Part shown: positions 23,381-31,511 of the stretch, piece after piece
How positions within the stretch are numbered: position 1 is the stretch's first letter
How the letters are laid out: each line of letters begins with the position of its first letter
Origin: Novosphingobium sp.
Lineage (GTDB): Bacteria; Pseudomonadota; Alphaproteobacteria; Sphingomonadales; Sphingomonadaceae
Assembly (NCBI RefSeq): GCF_027489515.1
Contig: NZ_JAIXZS010000067.1
Span: forward strand, 1-47,051
DNA: 47,051 nt
Direction: 5' to 3'
Program-made: the position numbers and the translations under genes
The notes under the pieces: model-generated
Database searches by the model: none
Seen by the model: the letters and a program-made list of their open reading frames with translations, nothing else
What the model was told of the DNA's origin: nothing

Positions 23381-25882
23381 TCAATACTTGATTGTCACCT
23401 GCATCCGAACGGTGCGCGGCATCGCACCATAGCCGATGATATCGCCGAGCGTCGCATTGTTCGTGCCGGTGCCCGCACCCGTCAGCGGCGCGGTGCCGGC
23501 ACCGATGAAGTAGAACTTGTTGGTCAGGTTCTTGCCGATGACGGCAAGCTGCCACCGATCGTTCTGCGCCCCGATCCGGATGCCCGCATCGAGCACGGTG
23601 TAGCCCGCCTGCCGGGTGAAGGGGTCACCGAAGCTCGAGCCGAGGTACGAGCTCGAGGTGCGCGTATCGATGTTACCCCCGATCTTGAGGCTCGATCCAA
23701 CATCGGTCTCGTAGGATACGCCGGCGGTCGAGGTCCATTCGGGCGCGGCCGAGGTCGGCATGCCCGAAAGATCCTGCCGTTCGATGCCGGCCACCCGGAG
23801 CGAGCAGCCCGCCGCGATGCTCTGACCCGACCAGCATGGCGCGATGAAATCGATGTAGCGCGCCCGGTTGTAGTTGAGCGTGCCGTGCAGCGAGAGGCCA
23901 GGCACACCCCGCGGCGCGTACTCCAGCTCCAGCTCAACACCCTTCGACCGCGCCGCACCGGCGTTGTAGGTCACATAGGCGAAGACCTGCGAGTTGAAGA
24001 AGTCGATCTGCAGATCGGTATACTTGTAGCTGTAGAGCGTCAGGTTCGCGCGCAGCTGGCGGTCGAACAGGGTCGTCTTGATCCCCGCCTCGAAGCCGCG
24101 GCCGCGTTCGGGGTTGAACGCAAGGTCGGCTGAAGGATTGTTCGTCACCAGTGAGGAGTTGATCGCGCTGTTGGAGAAGCCGCCCGACTTGTAGGCGGTC
24201 TTGTAGGCGCCGTAGACCATGACATCGGTGGTCGGCTTCCAGCTCAGCGTCACGTCCGGCGACCAGTCGTTGAAGGTCTGATCCCCGAAGAGCGTGCCAT
24301 CCTTGGCCGCGCTTTGCGGGCGGAACAGGAACGTGAGGCCCGGATTGACGTAAGGCTGGGTGAAGAAGCTGTCCTTGGTCTCATGCGTATAGCGCACACC
24401 GGCGGTCGCCTCGAGCGTCGGCATGATCTTCCAGATGAGCTGGCCATAGGCCGACCAGGTTTCGCCGTCCGTGGCCGAATCCTTGGCATAGGAAACATAG
24501 CGCATGCCGGTGGGCGCTGCCGAGTTCTCGCTGCCTGCGAAGAGCACCGTCTGGAAAAAGGTGCGTTTGGTCTTCTGGTAGAGCCCGCCGAACATCACGT
24601 TGACCGGCGAATCGAACTTGGTGAGCGCGCGCAGTTCCTGGCTGAAGGCATGGTAGCTGGCGTTCTCGGTCGCCCAGACCGGGCCGCCGAGGAAGTCGCA
24701 GTCACAACCGAACTTGTTGTTGTTCCAGTTGTAGTTGGTGACCGAGTTGAGGGTCACGTTCTGCATGTCGTAGTTGATCGTGCCCGTCACCTGCCACGAC
24801 TTGTAGGTGTTGTAGAGATCGCCGTTCTCGCGCGCGAAGGGCGTCACCTTGGCGATCTCGAGCGGGAAGTTGTTCTGGTAGATCTTGAAGCCGCCATCGC
24901 ACTTGTAGGCGGGGTTGATCGCCGTGACGCCCGTCGGGCAGCGCACCGCCGAATAGTTCCAGCCGTTGCCGATTGTGTCGTTCCATGAGCCCGACGCCTT
25001 GAGCGTGGCGGTCAGGCCGCTGCCGCCATCGTACTTGAGGGTGGCGCGGCCGATCAGCTCGCGCTCCTGCGGCTGATCCGCAGCAGAAGCTGCTGCGGCG
25101 AGCGTGGAGGGCGCACCGGCCTTGGCAATGTCGAATGTGGTGTAGTTCTGCGCGCCGGCCGCATTGCGATACCACCCGCCGAACATCTTGGATCCACGCA
25201 CCGCAAGGCGCAGACCCCAATCATCCGAGAGGGGCGTCGAATAGACAAGTTCACCGTAAAGCTGGCGCGCATTGGCTTCATAGCCGACGCGGGCAATGAT
25301 CTCGCGGTCCTTGCCCGGATCGGCTGTGGTCAGGCTGATCACGCCGGCGGTGGCATTCTTGCCGTAGAACAGGGCCTGCGGCCCTTTGAGAATTTCGACG
25401 CGGGCGAGATCGAAGAAGCCCTCGTTGATGACGCGGCCCTGTCCGTAATAGACGCTGTCGACCACGATCGCGACGGACTGTTCGATACCGATCGAGGTCG
25501 CGTTTGAGCCGATGCCGCGCATCGTGAGCTGCGCACCGGCGCCGTTCGAGGCGCGTGCGACGGTGAACTGCGGGGTGGCCGCAGCGATCTTTTCAAGGCT
25601 GGTGAGATCGCGCGCCTGCACCGTGGCGGCGCTGATGGCCTGGACCGATACGGGGATGCTCTGCACGCTTTCCGAGCGACGACGAGCGGTCACGATGATG
25701 TCCTCGACCCCGGTCGCGGCGGTCGCTTCAGCCGATGCGCCGGACTGTGGCGGGGCAGCGTCTTCCGCTGCCGCAAACGCCGGGCTGGCGACCAGCAGCG
25801 CACCGGGCGCCAGCAGGACCACAGCAGCGACGCGCGCCGTGCTCGAAAGGAATTCCAGTCGCACCGAACCAACGTGCCGCAT
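23381..25882 (-). CDS. TonB-dependent receptor (outer-membrane)
   Basis: An 833-residue receptor. A signal peptide ends near SPAFAAA, then a TonB-box-like EDIIVTARRR at about 60-69, a plug (SIPVSVQAISAATV ... VEILKGPQALFYGKNATAG), and a barrel finishing TVRMQVTIKY with a terminal aromatic residue. GGGAGAGG precedes the ATG. One predicted outer loop carries a Cys-Asp-Cys pair (CDCDFLGG), and other cysteines occur in extracellular-loop-like segments. It heads the operon with two Rieske genes and three NTF2-like genes, so it probably imports their substrate. Site C, a lux/tra-box-like palindrome, lies about 128 bases upstream. It resembles the TBDR at 44129 (ILKGPQ, FYGK/YFGK) more than that at 14123. 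Confidence 0.94.
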   Translation of the reverse strand: MRHVGSVRLEFLSSTARVAAVVLLAPGALLVASPAFAAAEDAAPPQSGASAEATAATGVEDIIVTARRRSESVQSIPVSVQAISAATVQARDLTSLEKIAAATPQFTVARASNGAGAQLTMRGIGSNATSIGIEQSVAIVVDSVYYGQGRVINEGFFDLARVEILKGPQALFYGKNATAGVISLTTADPGKDREIIARVGYEANARQLYGELVYSTPLSDDWGLRLAVRGSKMFGGWYRNAAGAQNYTTFDIAKAGAPSTLAAAASAADQPQERELIGRATLKYDGGSGLTATLKASGSWNDTIGNGWNYSAVRCPTGVTAINPAYKCDGGFKIYQNNFPLEIAKVTPFARENGDLYNTYKSWQVTGTINYDMQNVTLNSVTNYNWNNNKFGCDCDFLGGPVWATENASYHAFSQELRALTKFDSPVNVMFGGLYQKTKRTFFQTVLFAGSENSAAPTGMRYVSYAKDSATDGETWSAYGQLIWKIMPTLEATAGVRYTHETKDSFFTQPYVNPGLTFLFRPQSAAKDGTLFGDQTFNDWSPDVTLSWKPTTDVMVYGAYKTAYKSGGFSNSAINSSLVTNNPSADLAFNPERGRGFEAGIKTTLFDRQLRANLTLYSYKYTDLQIDFFNSQVFAYVTYNAGAARSKGVELELEYAPRGVPGLSLHGTLNYNRARYIDFIAPCWSGQSIAAGCSLRVAGIERQDLSGMPTSAAPEWTSTAGVSYETDVGSSLKIGGNIDTRTSSSYLGSSFGDPFTRQAGYTVLDAGIRIGAQNDRWQLAVIGKNLTNKFYFIGAGTAPLTGAGTGTNNATLGDIIGYGAMPRTVRMQVTIKY

Positions 25883-26009
25883 TGTGCCTCTCCCACTTCT
25901 TTGGCCTGCCGCCCGGATTCTTCTTGGGGTCGGCAGAATGGAACAAGGGTATCAATCTCGCACTTCGACTCAACTGTTTATGCGGCAGTTCAGTACTTTT
26001 GATAGGTAA

Positions 26010-26027
26010 ACCGACAGACCTGCCGGA
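26010..26027. promoter_or_regulatory. lux/tra-box-like palindrome (site C)
   Basis: ACCGACAGACCTGCCGGA: it matches the 18-bp site A palindrome at 15 positions, with the spacing preserved. It lies 128 bases upstream of the TBDR start at 25882. A further half-site, GGCAGTTC (minus strand GAACTGCC), is found at about 25982-25989. It is the only site of this type in the 169-base gap between the TBDR gene and the DUF1905 gene. Confidence 0.6.
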
Positions 26028-26051
26028 ACACTCTTCCGTCTGCGCAACGCG

Positions 26052-26366
26052 CTAGCCTTGCACCGAGATCCGCACATTTACCGGACTGCCGATCATGACC
26101 GCGGCAGCTCGCTGAACGGCCAGCTTGACCGGCAGCAGGTAGCCGCCGTCACGCGGAAAAAGCGATGTCGCAAAGCGGATGCCCGCGATCTCCGCGGTGA
26201 CGGGAACGACACCCCAGCCATAGCTGGCAATCCGCGCCGCATGGCGCAATGCAGCCAGATGTGCCTCGGGTACCGGGACGAAAAGGTAGGGGGCCGGACC
26301 GCGCCATTCGATCACGGTGCCTTCGAACACCGCGTCGAAAAGCAGGTCGACCCCCTTATCAGCCAT
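26052..26366 (-). CDS. DUF1905 domain protein
   Basis: A 104-residue protein matching the DUF1905 pattern: FEGTVIEWRGPAPYLFVPVP near the N-terminus, then WGVVPVTAEIAGIRFATSLF, and RDGGYLLPVKLAVQRAAAV. This small beta-barrel-like domain is of unknown function and is often found alone or fused to YdeI-type domains. The start overlaps the stop of the upstream SDR by one base (TAATG), so it is co-translated and last in the long minus-strand operon. Nothing in the sequence reveals a catalytic site. Its place in a catabolic operon may be incidental. Confidence 0.82.
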   Translation of the reverse strand: MADKGVDLLFDAVFEGTVIEWRGPAPYLFVPVPEAHLAALRHAARIASYGWGVVPVTAEIAGIRFATSLFPRDGGYLLPVKLAVQRAAAVMIGSPVNVRISVQG

Positions 26367-27046
26367 TACCAGTCGTGCGTTTCACCGTTCCACTTGCGGA
26401 ACGCGCCGGTATCATCGAGCGTCCATTCCGCCCCCAGCTTGCGGATGCCGGACGCGCTTTCCTCGGCAGTGATCTGCGCATGCGGCCCGCCCATGTCCGT
26501 CTGCACCCAGCCGGGATGGATCAGGCCGATGATGATGCCCTTGCCCTTGAGGTCGATCGCTACCGATCGCATGAGCCGGTTGAGCGCCGCCTTGGCCGAG
26601 GCATAGCAATACATTCCGCCCATCGGCCAGGCCATCGCGCCGAGCTGGCTGGTGATGTTCATGACCTTTGCCCCGTCGCCAAGCCGAGGGAGGAAGGCCT
26701 GCAGCACGCGCAGCGGGCCCTGGACCATGATTGCAAAGGCCTCGTTCCACGCATCCCAGTCGGCGCCCTCCAGCTCGTTCGCCATCGGCCCGGTCACGCC
26801 GGCGACGTTGTAGAGCACGTCGATGGGCGCGTTCCCGCTCGCCGCTGCGGCCGCCCGCACCGAGGCATCGCTCGCCACATCGCAGGCGTGGATCGTCAAC
26901 TTGCCGCCCGATGACGCGGCCAGCTCTTCCAACGCGGCGCTGGCCTTTCGCGGGAGGGCAATGACGGTATCGCCGGCGGCAACATGCTGCGCAGCAAGTT
27001 CAAGCCCGATGCCGCGCGCGGCTCCGGTAATCGCGACGGTCGCCAT
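26366..27046 (-). CDS. SDR family oxidoreductase (short, C-factor-like)
   Basis: A 226-residue SDR with TGAARGIG at residues 7-14. The NNAG motif is changed to YNVAG (79-83), and the catalytic residues are Ser133, Tyr148 and Lys152 (YASAK). It resembles the C-factor/sniffer-type SDRs, which are shorter than classical ones. The residue after the second strand gives ALPRK, so NADP is likely. AGGAG lies 9 bases before the ATG. It follows the MDR gene by 18 bases and overlaps the DUF1905 gene by one base, within one operon. A carbonyl reduction role is likely; the substrate is unknown. Confidence 0.88.
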   Translation of the reverse strand: MATVAITGAARGIGLELAAQHVAAGDTVIALPRKASAALEELAASSGGKLTIHACDVASDASVRAAAAASGNAPIDVLYNVAGVTGPMANELEGADWDAWNEAFAIMVQGPLRVLQAFLPRLGDGAKVMNITSQLGAMAWPMGGMYCYASAKAALNRLMRSVAIDLKGKGIIIGLIHPGWVQTDMGGPHAQITAEESASGIRKLGAEWTLDDTGAFRKWNGETHDW

Positions 27047-27064
27047 GGCTTTGTCTCCTTGTGA

Positions 27065-28063
27065 TCACAGCTTGAGCAGCTGCTTGCCCTTGTTTGAACC
27101 GGAAAACAGCCTCTGCAAAGTCGCAGGTGCGTTCTCGAAACCGTGCTGCACGTCCTCACGGTAGGCCAGACGCCCCTCGTTCACCCACTTGACCAGCCGG
27201 CGGCGGATGTCCGGGAACTCGCTGGCCCAATCGAGCACGATGAAGCCCTGCATCCGCGCGCGGCGGAACACGAGGTTGAAGTAGTTTTCCGGGCCTGCCG
27301 GCAGATTGCCGGTCTCGTAGCGGCTGATGCCGCCGCAGATCACCACCCGCGCATTGGTGGCGATCAGGGCGAGCATGTCGTTGAGGATCTTTCCGCCGAC
27401 GTTGTCGAAGATCACGTTGATGCCGTGCGGCGCGAGTTCCTTGAGCTGGCCGCGGATCGGCCCGGCCTTGTAGTCGATAGCGTGGTCATAGCCCGCTTCC
27501 TTGACGAGCCAATCGCACTTCTCCGGGCCACCAGCGATGCCGATCACGGTGCAGCCGGCAATCTTGGCGAGCTGGCCGACGATCGAGCCCGTCGCGCCCG
27601 CCGCACCCGAGACGACGACAACGTCGCCAGCAACCGGCTCACCCACCTTGAAGAGGCCGCAATAGGCGGTAACGCCCGTGGTGCCGAGGATCGAGAGCAT
27701 CGCCGTCGGCGGCAGATCGGGCATGCAGGGGATCAGCCCCTCGCCATCGTGGATCAGGTATTCGCTCCACACGATCGAGCCCGAGAGCATGGTGCCGACG
27801 GGGAATTTGCCGGCATTGCTGGCGACTACTTCGGTAATGCCCGAGCCGCGCATGACATCACCGATGGCCATCGGCGCGACGTAGTCCGCGATGTTTTCCA
27901 TCCAGCCCTTCTGCGCTGGATCGAAGCCAAGGTAGTGCGTCTTCAGCAGCATCTGGCCCGGCCCGGGTTCGGGCAGCGAGGTCGTCACCAGCTTGAGGTC
28001 GTCATCGTTGATCGGACGGCCGCGGGGGTGTCCATTGAGCAGCCATTGGCGGGTATCGGTCAC
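27065..28063 (-). CDS. NADP-dependent oxidoreductase, zinc-free MDR family (GTG start)
   Basis: A 332-residue reductase starting with GTG (VTDTRQWLLNGHPRGRP), with GGGAGA 5-6 bases upstream. GAAGATGS is at 153-160, GGPEK at 178-182 and VIFDNVGGKILNDM further on. It is closest to the leukotriene-B4 12-hydroxydehydrogenase/CurA group (RQWLLNGHPRGRP is typical of that group's N-terminus). NADPH-dependent reduction of an enone or similar double bond is expected. It follows the NmrA-like gene after 95 bases, and the SDR is 18 bases downstream. The 95-base gap could hold an internal promoter (CTAGTC near 28098). Confidence 0.9.
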   Translation of the reverse strand: MTDTRQWLLNGHPRGRPINDDDLKLVTTSLPEPGPGQMLLKTHYLGFDPAQKGWMENIADYVAPMAIGDVMRGSGITEVVASNAGKFPVGTMLSGSIVWSEYLIHDGEGLIPCMPDLPPTAMLSILGTTGVTAYCGLFKVGEPVAGDVVVVSGAAGATGSIVGQLAKIAGCTVIGIAGGPEKCDWLVKEAGYDHAIDYKAGPIRGQLKELAPHGINVIFDNVGGKILNDMLALIATNARVVICGGISRYETGNLPAGPENYFNLVFRRARMQGFIVLDWASEFPDIRRRLVKWVNEGRLAYREDVQHGFENAPATLQRLFSGSNKGKQLLKL

Positions 28064-28158
28064 ACGGAATCTCCCGGAAGGTTTGTCTTGAAGGCAAGAC
28101 TAGCGGCAGTGCCGAGCATCCGGACCTACCGAATTGAATGAGCCCCAAAGGGCAGGAA

Positions 28159-29109
28159 CTAGCCCGCCATCCCCGCCAGCCGGGTCGCGAGCGCCGGATC
28201 ACGCGGATCGTTCCAGTCCTGCCGCCCGGCCCATTCGGCAAGGCTGGCTGGCTTGTGCTTGAAGTGCCGCGCCATTTCCTCGGGGCGGACCATCAAGGGC
28301 GACACCGTCTGCGCGTTGTACCACCGGTAGAACTGGGCCATGCCGTCGTAGATCGAGGCCGGCTTCACATCCGGCGATCCCGTGACCAGCAGGCTCATCG
28401 CCGAAGCAAAGTCATCCGGCGTCAGGCTCTTGAACGTGATGGGCTTGCCCGAAACCCGGCTCAGGATCGCCGCAACCTCGTCGCCCACCAGTGCCTCGGG
28501 GCCACCCACCTTGTAGCGGCCGCTGGGGAGATCAGGGTTGGCGAGCGCCTCGACCATGAAGGCCGCGACGTCATCGAGGCAGATCCACGAGATCTTGAGG
28601 TCAGGCTTCGCCGGATAAGCGAAGACGCCCTTGTTCACGATGCCGGGCTTGTTCCAGCTGCGGATCATGTTGTCCATGAACACGCGCGATTCGATAATGG
28701 CCCATTCGCAGCCGCTGCCGGCGATGGCCTTGATGATATCGCGGCGCCCGTCCATCGCCGGGCTGCCGATATCCTCGTCAGCAATGTGGCAGCTGGTGTG
28801 GAAGACAATGCGCTTCACGCCGTTCGCCTTGCCCGCGGCCGCAATGTTTGCGCCCATCTTCTGCGCCAGATCGCGGTCGAACACGAAGGGCAGGTGCGCG
28901 GCGATGGCATCCATGCCCTGCGCGGCCGCGATCATCGAGGCTTCGTCGTAGATATCCGCCGCCACGGTCTCCACATCGGCGAACTCGGTTCCCGCGAGCG
29001 CCTTGGGATTGCGCAGCCCGGCGACCGGAGTCATCCCAGCCGCAACGAGCCGGGTCAGCAGCGGATGCCCCTGGTCGCCCGTCGCGCCCAGCACCAGAAT
29101 GCGTGTCAT
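28159..29109 (-). CDS. NmrA-like / atypical SDR NAD(P)-binding protein
   Basis: A 316-residue Rossmann protein with GATGDQG at residues 8-14, the glycine motif of NmrA-like atypical SDRs. Further segments are AIIESRVFMDNM and ISWICLDDVAAFMVEAL. The classical Tyr-x-x-x-Lys is not obvious, so it may be a redox sensor, a reductase of the isoflavone-reductase type, or another NAD(P)-dependent enzyme. The ATG at 29109, with AAGGA 7 bases upstream, is chosen over the longer open frame. It is a paralog of 37457-38389 (shared F-M-D-N, SLDDVA/CLDDVA and N/V-GGPE). It lies 10 bases after the KstD-like gene. Confidence 0.87.
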   Translation of the reverse strand: MTRILVLGATGDQGHPLLTRLVAAGMTPVAGLRNPKALAGTEFADVETVAADIYDEASMIAAAQGMDAIAAHLPFVFDRDLAQKMGANIAAAGKANGVKRIVFHTSCHIADEDIGSPAMDGRRDIIKAIAGSGCEWAIIESRVFMDNMIRSWNKPGIVNKGVFAYPAKPDLKISWICLDDVAAFMVEALANPDLPSGRYKVGGPEALVGDEVAAILSRVSGKPITFKSLTPDDFASAMSLLVTGSPDVKPASIYDGMAQFYRWYNAQTVSPLMVRPEEMARHFKHKPASLAEWAGRQDWNDPRDPALATRLAGMAG

Positions 29110-29119
29110 CTTGATTTCC

Positions 29120-30736
29120 TTATTGATTGGCGAGCCGCGCGGCCGTCCGCCCAGCGATGCATCCGAATGTGAGCGCCGGGCCCAAGGTGCCACCCGCGCC
29201 GGCGTAGACGCTGCCGGTGGGGCAGGCGATTACATTGCCCGCGCCGTAGAGCCCGGGGATAGGTTCGCCGCTAACATCGAGCACCTGCGCCGCCGCATTG
29301 GTCCGCGCCCCGCCGTTGGTGCCGAGGGCGCCGAGTTTCAGCTGAACCGCATGGAACGGCCCCTGCGTCAGCGGACCGAGAGTGGCCGCTGCGCCGGGCC
29401 GCGACCGGTCGCCGTAGAAGTGATCGTAAGTGCTAATACCGCGGCTGAAATCGGGGTCTTCGGCATTCGCAGCATGAGCGTTGAAGCGCTCCACCGTCTG
29501 CAGCAATTGTGCAGCATCGACATCGATCTTCGCCGCCAGATCTTCCAGCGTATCGCCTGTGAGAACCCAGTCCGGCAGGGCATCGAAGGGCATCACCGGC
29601 CCGATCGGATAGCGCGCGCGGTATTGCGCATCGAACACCAGCCACGCCGGATTGTTGGGATAATCGTAGCTCGCCGGATCAAACTGGTGGAAGGCCCCGG
29701 CGAGCGAGGAATAGTTGATCGCCTCGTTGCAGAAACGCTTGCCGGCGCGGTTGACCATTAGGCTGTGCGGCAAGGTGCGTTCGATAAGCACCGGCGCAGC
29801 GCGCTGCTCGCCGCCCGGCCAATACGCGCCGCCGATGGAGAGCGTCGGCACCCACCACGCGGAGGTCATGTTGCCCAGCCCCGCGCCGACCGACATCGCG
29901 AGCTTCAGGCCATCGCCCGTATTCCCCGGAGGTGAGGCCGGCATATCGAGCGGCCCGCGCAGGAAGGTCTTCCTGAGGGCTGCGTTCCACTCGAACCCGC
30001 CGGTCGCGAGAATTACGCCGCGTGCGGCACGTATGCTGCGCCCGCCGGCAAACTCCACGCCGGCAACCCGCCCCCCTTCGATAATCAGCCGCTCCGCCTT
30101 CATCGCGAGCTGCGGCTCGATCCCACGCGCCAGACATGCTGCGAGGAGCCGTCCGACCATTGCCTGACCGAACCCACGCAAGTCCGCCTCGGCGCGGCGT
30201 TTCAATTCCGCCGGATCGACGAAACCGCTACTGCCGCCAAGCGGCGTTTCGCGCAGCATCATCCGCTGGATCACGCCATCGCTGAACACCTTCTCCGCCC
30301 ATGGCCCGAGCGTGGTGAAATCGAACAGTTCGTTGTCCAGCGCGCGCCCGCCCTCGGGCTTTGCGCCGGGGCGGTCGAGGTAATAGTCGGGATAGCCGGG
30401 GAGGATGCTGACTTCGAGCGCCCCCGCCTCCTCGAGAAAGGCCAGCGCACCCGGCGCTTCGCGCACGAAGGCGCCGAGGACCTCCGGCTCCATCTCGCCA
30501 TGATCGAGGCTGCCGAAATAGGCGAGCGCTTCTTCCTCGCTGTCGGCCATCCCGACCGCCTGCATGCGCGGGTTGTTCGCCGCCCAGATAATCCCGCCTG
30601 AAACCGCCGCCGTGCCGCCGAGACGCTCGCCTTTCTCGACCAGCGTGACGGCCGCACCCGCCGCATGCGCCGAAAGCGCCGCCGCCATGCCAGCCGCGCC
30701 CGCGCCGATGATCAGGACGTCGCAGGCCTCGCTCAC
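29120..30736 (-). CDS. FAD-dependent dehydrogenase, 3-ketosteroid dehydrogenase (KstD)-like
   Basis: A 538-residue flavoprotein of the fumarate reductase/KstD family. The FAD motif GAGAAG is at 11-16, followed by VEKGERLGGTAAVSGG. The KstD signature residues appear conserved: Tyr in GYPDYYLDRPG (118/119), Tyr342 in FCNEAINY, and Tyr511 with Gly515 in YAGAGGTLGPALTFG. These correspond to the four active-site residues known in Rhodococcus KstD1. It should introduce or remove a double bond next to a ring ketone. The GTG start at 30736 is chosen because GGAGGG lies 7 bases upstream and it follows the SDR stop directly. An ATG at 30757 is the alternative. Non-steroid substrates are possible. Confidence 0.87.
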   Translation of the reverse strand: MSEACDVLIIGAGAAGMAAALSAHAAGAAVTLVEKGERLGGTAAVSGGIIWAANNPRMQAVGMADSEEEALAYFGSLDHGEMEPEVLGAFVREAPGALAFLEEAGALEVSILPGYPDYYLDRPGAKPEGGRALDNELFDFTTLGPWAEKVFSDGVIQRMMLRETPLGGSSGFVDPAELKRRAEADLRGFGQAMVGRLLAACLARGIEPQLAMKAERLIIEGGRVAGVEFAGGRSIRAARGVILATGGFEWNAALRKTFLRGPLDMPASPPGNTGDGLKLAMSVGAGLGNMTSAWWVPTLSIGGAYWPGGEQRAAPVLIERTLPHSLMVNRAGKRFCNEAINYSSLAGAFHQFDPASYDYPNNPAWLVFDAQYRARYPIGPVMPFDALPDWVLTGDTLEDLAAKIDVDAAQLLQTVERFNAHAANAEDPDFSRGISTYDHFYGDRSRPGAAATLGPLTQGPFHAVQLKLGALGTNGGARTNAAAQVLDVSGEPIPGLYGAGNVIACPTGSVYAGAGGTLGPALTFGCIAGRTAARLANQ

Positions 30737-30737
30737 T

Positions 30738-31511
30738 TCAGAGCCCTCCGGCGACATAGAGGCACTGCCCCGTCACCCAGCTGGAAGCCGGTGAAACAAG
30801 GTAGAGCGCAGCCGCCGCGATATCCTCCTCACGGCCGAAGCGTTGTAGCGGTATGCCGATCATTTCGCGCAGCGCTTCGCGGCGCGCTTCGTCGTCGGTG
30901 CGCATGCAGGCGTTGAAGTTCTCGGTCGGGATCGGCCCGGGCGCGACGGCATTGACGCGAATCTTCGGGGCGAGTTCGCGCGAAAGGGTCTGCGTCAGGC
31001 TGTTCACCCCGGCCTTGGCAGCCGCGTACGGCCCGTTCTTCACCTGAGGGCCGAACGCGGCGCGCGAGGAGGTATTGAGGATGACGCCACCGCCCTCGCC
31101 CATGGCTTTGGCTGCAACCACGGCACCCATCCACACCGCCTTGAGGTTGAGATCGACTTGCGCATCCCAACTTTCCTCGGTCGTCTTCGTCAGATAGCGC
31201 GGATTGCCATCTGGAATGCCGCCCGCGTTGCTGACCCAGATGCCGACCGGCCCGAGCTCTGCGGCCGCTCGCGCTGCGAGGTTCTCGAGCGCAGCCATCG
31301 CGGTCGCATCGGTCGGCACGGCCAGCGCGCGGCGTCCGCGTGCGCGGATTTCCTCTGCCACCGCCTCGATATCCGCCGCTGTGCGCGCGCCGAGTGCGAC
31401 GTCCGCGCCTGCCTCGGCGAGGGCAATGGCAATGGCCCGCCCGATCCCCTTGCCCGCGCCGGTGACGACCGCGACCTGCCCGTCGATGCGGAACCCTTCC
31501 AGAATGCTCAT
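30738..31511 (-). CDS. SDR family oxidoreductase (classical)
   Basis: A 257-residue classical SDR: TGAGKGIG at 17-24, SNAG at 94-97 in place of NNAG, Ser148/149, Tyr162 and Lys166 (YAAAK). The residue pattern ALGARTAADIE suggests NADP. It starts inside the end of the Rieske gene (4-base overlap, ATGA), and its own end carries the Shine-Dalgarno sequence of the KstD-like gene. The three genes Rieske-SDR-flavoprotein therefore look tightly coupled, which suggests hydroxylation, oxidation of the new hydroxyl, then dehydrogenation beside the ketone. That sequence of steps is an inference from gene order. Confidence 0.92.
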   Translation of the reverse strand: MSILEGFRIDGQVAVVTGAGKGIGRAIAIALAEAGADVALGARTAADIEAVAEEIRARGRRALAVPTDATAMAALENLAARAAAELGPVGIWVSNAGGIPDGNPRYLTKTTEESWDAQVDLNLKAVWMGAVVAAKAMGEGGGVILNTSSRAAFGPQVKNGPYAAAKAGVNSLTQTLSRELAPKIRVNAVAPGPIPTENFNACMRTDDEARREALREMIGIPLQRFGREEDIAAAALYLVSPASSWVTGQCLYVAGGL

